This document shows, in pieces, positions 45,960 to 52,903 of a stretch of DNA of 64,000 bases. Source of the DNA: Sinomonas mesophila (GTDB taxonomy: Bacteria > Actinomycetota > Actinomycetes > Actinomycetales > Micrococcaceae); NCBI RefSeq assembly GCF_001999765.1, contig NZ_MTIC01000003.1, positions 395,069 to 459,068 of the forward strand, written 5' to 3'. The notes beneath the pieces are model-generated. The model saw only the letters and a program-made list of their open reading frames with translations, did not search any database and was not told where the DNA came from. The stretch's first letter is position 1. Every line of letters starts with the position of its first letter. Made by a program: the position numbers and the translations under genes.

Positions 45960-46664
45960 CTAGAGGGTCGGGAAGCCGGGGCTCTCCCCGGTCCGGGCGA
46001 GGTAGGCGTCGAGCGTCGCCGAGCGGTGGCGCCGTGCGGCGAGCTCGACCTCGGCCGTCGGCGCGCCCCGCTCGATGAGGGACAGCAGCTGCTCGTGCTC
46101 CTCGACGGACTCGGCGGCCCGCTCGGGCACGTAGCTGAAGGTCGAGCCGCGGAGGGCCTTGAGCCGGTTCCAGCCGCGGTGGACGAGGTCCAGGATGTGC
46201 GGGTTCGGGCAGTGCTCGAACAGCACGCTGTGGAACTCTCGGTTCAGCGCGGTGAACTGCACCGGGTCGAAGTCGTGGAGGCACTCGCGCATGCGTGCGT
46301 TCACCTCGCGCGCCCTCGCGATGTCCGCGGGGCCGACGGCGGGGGCGGACAGCGCCGTCGCGGCGCCTTCGACGAGGCTCAGGGTCTGCATCGTGTAGAG
46401 GTATTCGACCGGGTCGATGCCGGCGACGGTGGCACCGACATTCTTCTCGAACGTCACGAGCCCCTCGGCCTCGAGACGGCGGACGGCCTCCCGGACCGGG
46501 ACGACCGAGACGTCGAGCTTCTCGGCGACCTGGGAGAGGACGAGGCGCGCCCCCGGGGGAAGGTCGCCCGCGACGATCTGCTCGTGCAGCCAGTCGTAGG
46601 CGAGTCCCGACTTGCTGACCGCCTTACCGGCAGCCTTGCTTGCGCTTTCAGCCGCGGTGGTCAT
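45960..46664 (-). CDS. GntR-family (FCD) transcriptional regulator of the hpa operon
   Basis: A 234-residue regulator. The N-terminal winged helix has DWLHEQIVAGDLPPGARL (here YDWLHEQIV) and KLDVSVVPVREAVRRLEAEGLV; the FCD ligand domain carries metal-type His/Asp residues in NREFHSVLFEHCPNPHI. Its ATG overlaps the stop of the upstream FAH-RraA gene, so it is inside the operon it probably represses. The double palindrome at 48249-48271 is the likely autoregulatory operator. Confidence 0.9.
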   Translation of the reverse strand: MTTAAESASKAAGKAVSKSGLAYDWLHEQIVAGDLPPGARLVLSQVAEKLDVSVVPVREAVRRLEAEGLVTFEKNVGATVAGIDPVEYLYTMQTLSLVEGAATALSAPAVGPADIARAREVNARMRECLHDFDPVQFTALNREFHSVLFEHCPNPHILDLVHRGWNRLKALRGSTFSYVPERAAESVEEHEQLLSLIERGAPTAEVELAARRHRSATLDAYLARTGESPGFPTL

Positions 46665-48223
46665 GACCGTCCCGCCGTGTCCTGCCCGTGCTGAAGGCGC
46701 TGCACGTGCTCCTCATACGCCGCGCGCCACCGGGCGTTCATCGGGAAGAGGCCGTCGACGGCGTGCCCCTCGGCGACCCGCTCCGCGACCCACGCCTCCT
46801 CGCGCTCCTGGGCGACGGCGTCGTCCGCGACCTCCGCGGCGAGGTGCGCGGGGATCACGACGAGGCCGTCCTCGTCGCCCACGATCACGTCGCCCGGCAC
46901 GACCGCCGCGCCGCCGCACGAGATGGTGTCGTCGACGCTCCAGGGGACGTGCTTGCGGCCGAGGACCGCGGGGTGGCCGGTCGCGCCCCATGCGGGGAGG
47001 TCCATCGCGCTCACGGGCCCGAGGTCCCGGATGCCTCCGTCGGTGACGACGGCCGCGGCGCCGAGCATCTGGGCGCGGAGGGCGAGGACGTCGCCGAGCG
47101 TGCCTGAGCCCTTCTCGCCGCGGGCGTCCATGACGAGGATGTCGCCGGGGCGCAGCGAGTCGACCGCGCGCTTCTGCGCGTTGTAGCCGCCGCCGAACTC
47201 CTTGAAGAGGTCCTCGCGGGCCGGGACGTAGCGAAGGGTCCGCGCGGTGCCCACGACCTTGACGCCCGGCTTGGTCGGGGTCAGGCCCTCGATGTGGCAG
47301 TTCTGCATCCCGCGGCGGCGCAGCTGCACGCTCAGGGTCGCGGTCCCGACGCCGCGCAGCTTCTCCTCGAGCTCGGGGCTGAGGACGCTCGCGGGGCGGG
47401 TGTCGGGCTCGCCGGCCGTGCTTTCGCCGGCGGAGGCGGACGACGGCGTGGCCTCCTCGGGTGCCTCGAGTCCGGCCGCTTGCGCCGAGCCCCAGGCGTC
47501 GATGCGGTCTGCGTCGGTGATCTTGGGCATCGCGCCGAAGGGCGCGAGGGCCTGGTTCGTCTCGACCACCTTGTTGGCGAGCCGCCCGGTGGTGAGGTGC
47601 GCGCCGTCGGCCGCCTCGCCGTCGACCTCCACCTCGACGAGGTCACCCGGCTGGGCCACGGTCGCGCCGGCCGGGGTGCCGGTGAGGATCACGTCGCCGG
47701 GCTCGAGGGTCATGAGGCGCGAGAGGTCCGCGACGAGCTGCGCGAACGGGAAAAGCAGGGTCGCGGTCGAGTCCTCCTGGACAAGGGAGCCGTTGATCCA
47801 CAGGCGCACGCGGAGGGCGTGCGGGTCGAGCTCCTGGGCAGGGAGCAGGGCCGGGCCGAGGGGCGCGATGCCGTCGGCGCCCTTCGAGCGGAGGTTCGAG
47901 CCCTTGTCCGGCCAGCGGAGGTCGGCGAGCCCCGCGTCGTTTGCAGCGGTGACAGCGCCGACGTGCTGCCAGGCGTCCTCGAGCGAGACATTGCGCGCGC
48001 GGCTCCCGATCACGAGGGCGACCTCGCCCTCGACCGTGAGCAGCTCGACGCCCTGCGGCCGGCGCAGCTCGGCGCCGTGGAGCGCGAGAGAGGTCGCGGG
48101 CTTGAGGAAGTACGAGGGGACGGCGGGGGTGCGCCCGCGCTGGGCGGCGCGGCTGGGGTAGTTCAGATGGACGGCGATGACCTTGCCGGCGGCGTCCAGG
48201 TCTTCCTGCGTGAGGTGCTCCAC
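46661..48223 (-). CDS. Fusion of fumarylacetoacetate hydrolase (HpaG-like) and RraA-like domains
   Basis: A 520-residue two-domain protein, first gene of the hpa operon. Residues about 1-240 are an FAH-fold domain (VIAVHLNYPSRAAQRGRTP, SYFLKPATSLALHG, EVALVIGSRARNVSLEDAW, VILTGTPAGATVAQPGDLVE), like HpaG that decarboxylates or isomerises carboxymethyl-hydroxymuconate. An acidic Ser/Ala linker of about 40 residues follows. Residues about 290-500 are an RraA/oxaloacetate decarboxylase-like domain (LRPGDILVMDARGEKGSGTLGDV, GAAAVVTDGGIRD). The RraA part may replace the second FAH half of E. coli HpaG. GTG 48223 has GGAG upstream. The fusion is seen; its division of labour is inferred. Confidence 0.85.
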   Translation of the reverse strand: MEHLTQEDLDAAGKVIAVHLNYPSRAAQRGRTPAVPSYFLKPATSLALHGAELRRPQGVELLTVEGEVALVIGSRARNVSLEDAWQHVGAVTAANDAGLADLRWPDKGSNLRSKGADGIAPLGPALLPAQELDPHALRVRLWINGSLVQEDSTATLLFPFAQLVADLSRLMTLEPGDVILTGTPAGATVAQPGDLVEVEVDGEAADGAHLTTGRLANKVVETNQALAPFGAMPKITDADRIDAWGSAQAAGLEAPEEATPSSASAGESTAGEPDTRPASVLSPELEEKLRGVGTATLSVQLRRRGMQNCHIEGLTPTKPGVKVVGTARTLRYVPAREDLFKEFGGGYNAQKRAVDSLRPGDILVMDARGEKGSGTLGDVLALRAQMLGAAAVVTDGGIRDLGPVSAMDLPAWGATGHPAVLGRKHVPWSVDDTISCGGAAVVPGDVIVGDEDGLVVIPAHLAAEVADDAVAQEREEAWVAERVAEGHAVDGLFPMNARWRAAYEEHVQRLQHGQDTAGRS

Positions 48224-48248
48224 GGAGGCCTCTCCTTCGCGTCTCGGA

Positions 48249-48271
48249 TCGTATACGAAAATCGTATACGA
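48249..48271. promoter_or_regulatory. Double GntR-type operator upstream of the hpa operon
   Basis: TCGTATACGA at 48249-48258 is repeated exactly at 48262-48271 after three bases; each is a perfect palindrome with the GTATAC core typical of FCD-type GntR sites. The pair is centred 37 bases upstream of the first operon gene's start codon. Confidence 0.75.
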
Positions 48272-48332
48272 AGTCTCGGGGTGGTTCAAGGGGCAGAGTG
48301 ACGCGCACCATGGAAGCCAGCAGGAGGCGCTC

Positions 48333-49310
48333 ATGAGGATCGGGATGATGGGGGACGTGATGCTGGGCCGCCTTGTGAACCAGCGCCTGCGGCGCGTGGA
48401 ACCCGCGTATGTCTGGGGTGACCTCCTGCCGATCCTCGCCCAGGCCGACGTGCGCTTCGCGAACCTCGAATGCGTCATGGCGGACGGCGGCTCGCCGTGG
48501 CCGGGCAAGGTCTTCCACTTCCGCTCCGACAGCAAGAACGTCGCGTGCCTCGAGGCCGCGGGGATCACCGTCGTCTCGCTCGCGAACAACCACACGCTCG
48601 ACTACGGCTTCGACGCATTCCGGGAGATGCTGCCCCTGCTCGACGCCCACGGCATCCGGCGCGCAGGTGCGGGCCTCGACGCCGCGGAGGCCCAGCGGCC
48701 GGCGACCGTCACCGCCGGGGGCACCACGCTGGGGGTCCTCGCCTTCACCGACAATGAGCCCGGATGGGCGGCGGGCGCCGTGACCCCGGGGATCTTCCAC
48801 GCGCCCACGGACCTCGCCGATCCCCGCACGCGCGCCCTCGTCGAGGGTGTGCAGAGGGTCCGCGGCGAGGTCGGCTTCCTCGTGCTCTCGGCCCACTGGG
48901 GGCCGAACTGGGGCACGGCCGTGCCCCCGGACCACGCCGCCCTCGCGCACGCGCTTGTCGACGCGGGGGCGGACGCCGTGTTCGGGCACTCCGCCCACAT
49001 CTTCCGCGGCGTCGAGGTGTACCGGGGGAAGCCTGTCGTCTACAGCGCGGGGGACTTCGTCGACGACTACGCGGTCGACGACATCGAACGCAACGACCAG
49101 TCCTTCCTCTTCCTGCTCGAGGTGGACGACGGCGCGCCCACCTGGTTGCGCCTCTTTCCCACGGTGATCGCGGACCTGCAGGTCAGGAGGGCGGGCGCGG
49201 AGGCGCAGTGGATAGCCCGGCGCATGCAGCGGCGGAGCGCCCAGCTGGGCACAGAGGCCCGATGGCTCGATGCCGAGCGATGCCTCGAGATCCGCTTCGC
49301 CGATGGCTGA
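48333..49310 (+). CDS. CapA family (poly-gamma-glutamate synthesis-type) metallophosphoesterase
   Basis: A 325-residue protein of the CapA/PGA_cap family. The metal-binding pattern is clear: IGMMGDVMLGRLV at the start, RFANLECVM, SLANNHTLDYGFDAF, LSAHWGPNWG and FGHSAHIFRGVEVY. No signal peptide or membrane anchor, unlike Bacillus CapA, and no capB/capC nearby, so a role in capsule is not supported; other phosphoesterase activity is possible. AGGAGG precedes the ATG. Divergent from the hpa operon. Confidence 0.88.
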   Translation: MRIGMMGDVMLGRLVNQRLRRVEPAYVWGDLLPILAQADVRFANLECVMADGGSPWPGKVFHFRSDSKNVACLEAAGITVVSLANNHTLDYGFDAFREMLPLLDAHGIRRAGAGLDAAEAQRPATVTAGGTTLGVLAFTDNEPGWAAGAVTPGIFHAPTDLADPRTRALVEGVQRVRGEVGFLVLSAHWGPNWGTAVPPDHAALAHALVDAGADAVFGHSAHIFRGVEVYRGKPVVYSAGDFVDDYAVDDIERNDQSFLFLLEVDDGAPTWLRLFPTVIADLQVRRAGAEAQWIARRMQRRSAQLGTEARWLDAERCLEIRFADG

Positions 49311-49324
49311 TGGTTCTAGGTGCC

Positions 49325-49409
49325 GGATCCGGGTGACCCCGGATCCTTGGGAGGTGACCCCGCAACGTAGGGAGGTGACCCCGCAACGTTGGGAGGTGAC
49401 CCCGGATCA
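49325..49409 (-). repeat. 21-base tandem repeat, about four units (family B), between convergent genes
   Basis: Units GGAGGTGACCCCGCAACG(TA/TT) occur at 49346-49367, 49368-49388 and 49389-49409, preceded by a partial unit that forms a hairpin, GGATCCGGG (49325-49333) with CCCGGATCC (49338-49346). The last unit contains the stop codon of the hydrolase gene at 49407, as at pncB. Same unit as at 5931-5970 and 6588-6629. Confidence 0.8.
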
Positions 49410-50234
49410 GGACTGGGCCAGGAACTCGATCGCCGCGTGCTTGAAGGCCCGTGCCGTCACGGCGTTGACGTGGGTGCGCCCCGGGAGGATGAGGACCTCG
49501 GCGTGGGGCACGAGCTCGCGCAGCCGTTCGATCGTCGCGACCCGCTCGTCCCGCTCGCCGGCGACCATGAGGACGGGCTGCCGCGGCACGGCCTCGCCCG
49601 GATCGTACGGCTCCTCCTTGACGCCCTCGACGAGCGAGAGCAGGGCATACATGTCCGAGCCGGGGGAAGCCTGCGCCATCGACACGAGCGTGGCCGTCGA
49701 GGGGTCCTCGATCGGCGTGCCGTCGGCGAGGAAACGCTGGGCCGCGACGAGGTCGAACTCCGCGAGGGGGTCCCGGCTGCTCGGGCCGCCGAGCACGAGC
49801 CGCCGCACGAGCGAGGGCTGCGTCGCCCCGAATTCCCACGCGAGGCGCGAGCCGAGCGAGTAGCCCACGACGTCGAGCCCGCTGTCAGGGTGCCCGTCAG
49901 CGATCGGCCGGGCGCCGGCGTCGGACGCGATCTGGAGCAGGTCCGCGCGGATCCGGCTCGGCGTGTACGAGTCGACGTCCTCAGGCGCGCTGCTCGCCCC
50001 GTGCCCGGGGAGGTCGACGGCGATGACCCGCCGCCCGGCCTCGAGGAGCGCTTGGATCCACCCGCTCTTGTCCCAGTTGAGCTCGACCGAGGAGGCGAAG
50101 CCGTGGATGAGCAGGACGGGTGGGAGCGCCGCGGGGGACTCCGGAACCGCAGTGACCACGTTGAGCCCGGGATCCGTGCCCTCGACCGTGTGGTGGGCCG
50201 CGGCTCCGGTGTGCCGCCCTGTCGTCATCGCCAT
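49407..50234 (-). CDS. Alpha/beta hydrolase, probable detached acyltransferase half of an AcoC-like E2
   Basis: A 275-residue hydrolase fold protein: PVLLIHGFASSVELNWDKSG, the elbow VVGYSLGSRLAWEFG, VAGERDERV (Asp) and LPGRTHVNAV (His). It directly follows a free-standing lipoyl-domain gene and the E1 genes. In acetoin dehydrogenase, AcoC is one chain with a lipoyl domain then an alpha/beta hydrolase domain; here the two halves are separate genes 68 bases apart in different frames. Starts ATG 50234 or ATG 50228, with AGAGGG upstream. Hydrolase fold certain; role in the complex inferred. Confidence 0.82.
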   Translation of the reverse strand: MAMTTGRHTGAAAHHTVEGTDPGLNVVTAVPESPAALPPVLLIHGFASSVELNWDKSGWIQALLEAGRRVIAVDLPGHGASSAPEDVDSYTPSRIRADLLQIASDAGARPIADGHPDSGLDVVGYSLGSRLAWEFGATQPSLVRRLVLGGPSSRDPLAEFDLVAAQRFLADGTPIEDPSTATLVSMAQASPGSDMYALLSLVEGVKEEPYDPGEAVPRQPVLMVAGERDERVATIERLRELVPHAEVLILPGRTHVNAVTARAFKHAAIEFLAQS

Positions 50235-50302
50235 CAGTCCCTCTTCCCTCGGTGTCTGCACTGCTTTTCTGCCCAGTCGGCTTTTGTGCCCAGTCTGCGC
50301 CC

Positions 50303-50632
50303 TCAGTCATCGTCCAGGTTCGCGCTCAGGCGCACGCGGCGCGTCGGCGCGCCGTCGGCGGGCACCGTGCCGACGATGCCCGCGGCGTCGTCCGGGACCT
50401 CGAACACGATGAGCGGGTCTCCGACGGGGATGACCTCGCCCGGGGCGCCGTACACCTTGAGGACCCGCCCTGCCTGGGGCGAGGGGAGCTCGAGCGCGGA
50501 CTTGGCCGTCTCGACCTCGACGAGCGGCTGGTTGCGTTCAACCTGGTCGCCCTCGGCCACGAGCCACTCGAGGACGGTCGCCTCGATGAGGCCCTCGCCG
50601 AGGTCCGGGAGCGGGAAGGGGATCTCAGCCAC
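50303..50632 (-). CDS. Free-standing lipoyl-domain protein (E2 N-terminal part)
   Basis: Only 109 residues: the lipoyl domain (FPLPDLGEGLIEATVLEWLV, lipoyl-lysine motif VETAKSALELPSP) and a short linker ending RRVRLSANLDDD. There is no peripheral subunit-binding or 2-oxoacid acyltransferase domain, which would make a normal E2 over 400 residues. GTG 50632 overlaps the E1 beta stop by eight bases (GTGGCTGA), so translation is coupled. It probably carries acyl groups for the E1 proteins encoded before it. Confidence 0.85.
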   Translation of the reverse strand: MAEIPFPLPDLGEGLIEATVLEWLVAEGDQVERNQPLVEVETAKSALELPSPQAGRVLKVYGAPGEVIPVGDPLIVFEVPDDAAGIVGTVPADGAPTRRVRLSANLDDD

Positions 50633-51626
50633 GCCTGTACTCCAATACTCGCTGGATGCCGAACAGGATGCGGTCGATGCTCGGGATGTACTCGTCCTCC
50701 AGGTCGCCTGACGGATACGGTACGTCGAACCCTGTGACGCGCTCAACGGGCGCCCTGAGCGTGCCGAAGCAGCGCTCGGTGATGCGCTGGGCCACCTCCG
50801 CCCCGAGGCCCGCCGTGAGCGGTGCCTCGTGCACGACGACGGCGCGGCGCGTCTTCCCGACGGACGCCGCGAGGCTCTCGGTGTCGATCGGCTTGAGCCA
50901 GCGCAGGTCCACGACCTCGACGTCGACGCCGTCCTCCGTGGCGAGCTCGGCGACCTGCAGGCAGCGCGCGACCATCGCGCCCCACGCGACGAGGGTTAAG
51001 TGACGGCCCACGCGGGCGACCCGCGCCCCGGCCCAGTCAGCCGACTCGGTGACCACCGCGCCCTTCTGCCAGTAGCGCGACTTCGGCTCCATGAAGATCA
51101 CCGGGTCGTCGGAGCGGACCGCCGCCTTCAGGAGCGTGTAGGCCTGCTGCGGGTCGGCGGGGCAGGCGACCTTGAGGCCCGGGACGTGGGCGAAGACGGC
51201 CTCGAGGCTCTCCCCATGGTTCTCGGGTGCACGGATGCCGCCGAAGCTCGGCACGCGGAGCGTGACGGGCATCCGCAGGGCGCCGCGGGAGCGGTAGTGC
51301 ATGCGGCCCAGCTGTGTGACGATCTGGCTCATGGCCGGGTAGGCGAAGCCGTCGAACTGGACCTCGGGCACGGGGCGGAACCCGGCCATCGCGAGCCCGA
51401 TCGCGAGGCCGAGGATGCTGGACTCCGCGAGGGGCGTGTCGAACACGCGCTCGGAGCCGTGCTTGGCCGCGAGGCCGTCCGTCACGCGGAAGACGCCGCC
51501 GAGGGCACCGACGTCCTCGCCGAACACGAGGACCTTCGGATCCTCGGCGAGGAGTTCGGAGAGCGCGAGGTTGAGCGCCTGCTGGAGGGACAGTTCGCGG
51601 GTTGCGGGTGCCATCGCTTCAGCCAT
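50625..51626 (-). CDS. 2-oxoacid/acetoin dehydrogenase E1 beta subunit
   Basis: A 333-residue E1 beta subunit: ALNLALSELLAEDPKVLVFGEDVG, the segment FDTPLAESSILGLAIGLAMAG and RVPSFGGIRAPENHGESLEA with the catalytic His region, and DVEVVDLRWLKPIDTESL near the end. ATG overlaps E1 alpha by eight bases (ATGGCTGA). Family members act on pyruvate, branched-chain 2-oxoacids or acetoin; the split E2 favours acetoin-type chemistry, but the sequence does not decide. Confidence 0.88.
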   Translation of the reverse strand: MAEAMAPATRELSLQQALNLALSELLAEDPKVLVFGEDVGALGGVFRVTDGLAAKHGSERVFDTPLAESSILGLAIGLAMAGFRPVPEVQFDGFAYPAMSQIVTQLGRMHYRSRGALRMPVTLRVPSFGGIRAPENHGESLEAVFAHVPGLKVACPADPQQAYTLLKAAVRSDDPVIFMEPKSRYWQKGAVVTESADWAGARVARVGRHLTLVAWGAMVARCLQVAELATEDGVDVEVVDLRWLKPIDTESLAASVGKTRRAVVVHEAPLTAGLGAEVAQRITERCFGTLRAPVERVTGFDVPYPSGDLEDEYIPSIDRILFGIQRVLEYRRG

Positions 51627-52728
51627 GCTCGGACTCCTTGCGCCATTGAGCCTTTTGGCGCAGCAGTTCCTCCGTGGGCTCGGCGAAGACGAGGTCGAAC
51701 ATCTCTGCGCCTGGGCGGGGCCCGAGTGCCAGGACGCCCTCGCGCACGGCCTCGGCCTCCGCCGCGGCAGCCGCGTCGCACTCGGCGACGAACGCCTCAT
51801 TCGCGAGGCCCTCGCCGAGCAGCCGCGCCCGCAGCCGCTCGAGCGGGTCGGCGCCGGCGTCGCGCCGCTCGTCGTCGAGCGTGCGGTAGCGGCCAGGGTC
51901 GTCGGCCGTCGAGTGCGGGCCGCGACGGTAGGTCACGGCCTCGACGATCACGGGCCCACGGCCGGCGCGGGCGTACGCGAGGGCGCGGCGCGTCGCTGAG
52001 ACGACGGCCTCGGCATCGTTGCCGTCGATGCGCAGCGCGGGCATCCCGTATCCGGCGCCGCGGGCGGCCACGCTCCCGCCGGCGACCTGGCGCTCGGTCG
52101 GCACGGAGATGGCCCAGCCGTTGTTCTGCACGAAGAAGACCACGGGGGCGGCGAAGACTGCCGCGATGTTCATGGCCTCGTGGACGTCGCCCTGGCTCGA
52201 GGCCCCGTCGCCGAGGTAGGCAACGGCGACACCCAGTCCGCCCACCGGGTCCTGCGGGTCTCCGGGCGACGCCGCGGCGAGGCGCTGGCCGTGCGCCCAG
52301 CCGACGGCGTGCAGCACGGACCCGGCGACAACCGCCTGGATCGGAGCGAGCCGGTGCTCCGCCGCGTCCCACAGGCCGCCGTGCCACGTGGCCCTGTGGG
52401 TGGACATGTACTCGACCATGTCCACGCCGAGGGTCCGGGCCACGCCGGCCTCGCGGTAGGTCGGGAAGAGGAAGTCGCGCTCGCGGTCGACGGCGAACGC
52501 CGAGCCGACCTGCGCCGCCTCTTGTCCGAGCAGAGGCGCATACGCGGGCAGGATGCCCTGCCGCTGCCACGCGACGGCGGCCTCGTCGAGCCGGCGGACC
52601 GAGCTCATGAGGCGGTAGACCTCGCGCAGCTCCGGGGCGGTCATGGGCGGCACCGCGGGGAGCTCGGGGACCGGCGGAGCCGCGCTGCCTGCGGCTCCCG
52701 ATCGGCCGAGGCCCTGCACGCGCTGCAT
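51619..52728 (-). CDS. 2-oxoacid/acetoin dehydrogenase E1 alpha subunit
   Basis: A 369-residue ThDP-dependent subunit. The ThDP motif runs from GDGASSQGDVHEAMNIAA to VQNNGWAI; AYAPLLGQEAAQVGSAFA and TYRRGPHSTADDPGRYR (phosphorylation-loop-like region) match E1 alpha. ATG 52728 lies six bases after TACCTT (52735-52740 complement), a leaderless start; a longer reading frame upstream lacks support. First gene of the E1 alpha-E1 beta-lipoyl-hydrolase operon. A palindrome at 52780-52794 lies upstream. Confidence 0.88.
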   Translation of the reverse strand: MQRVQGLGRSGAAGSAAPPVPELPAVPPMTAPELREVYRLMSSVRRLDEAAVAWQRQGILPAYAPLLGQEAAQVGSAFAVDRERDFLFPTYREAGVARTLGVDMVEYMSTHRATWHGGLWDAAEHRLAPIQAVVAGSVLHAVGWAHGQRLAAASPGDPQDPVGGLGVAVAYLGDGASSQGDVHEAMNIAAVFAAPVVFFVQNNGWAISVPTERQVAGGSVAARGAGYGMPALRIDGNDAEAVVSATRRALAYARAGRGPVIVEAVTYRRGPHSTADDPGRYRTLDDERRDAGADPLERLRARLLGEGLANEAFVAECDAAAAAEAEAVREGVLALGPRPGAEMFDLVFAEPTEELLRQKAQWRKESEHG

Positions 52729-52779
52729 GGCCTCAAGGTAGGGCCGCCGCGCACGGTGTTCAAGCAATCCCTCAGCGAC

Positions 52780-52794
52780 TGGACAGTCTGTCCA
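52780..52794. promoter_or_regulatory. Perfect 7-1-7 palindrome upstream of the E1 operon
   Basis: TGGACAG and CTGTCCA around one base, 52 bases upstream of the E1 alpha start codon and 40 bases upstream of its -10 box. Position fits an activator site or upstream operator. The regulator is not identifiable; the Lrp-type gene at 54652 is the nearest on the map. Confidence 0.5.
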
Positions 52795-52903
52795 TTCGAG
52801 GGGCGCTGTGCCTTGCGTCACAGGTCACCGTGCGCAGTTGCCCGGCTGCCCGCCCGGCGGCCGCCCGCAGGGGCGGCCGCCGGGTCGGTGGTGCATCTGA
52901 GGA

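Noticed and set aside
48333..49310. Capsule (poly-gamma-glutamate) locus
   Set aside because: capB/capC are absent and the CapA-like protein has no membrane anchor.
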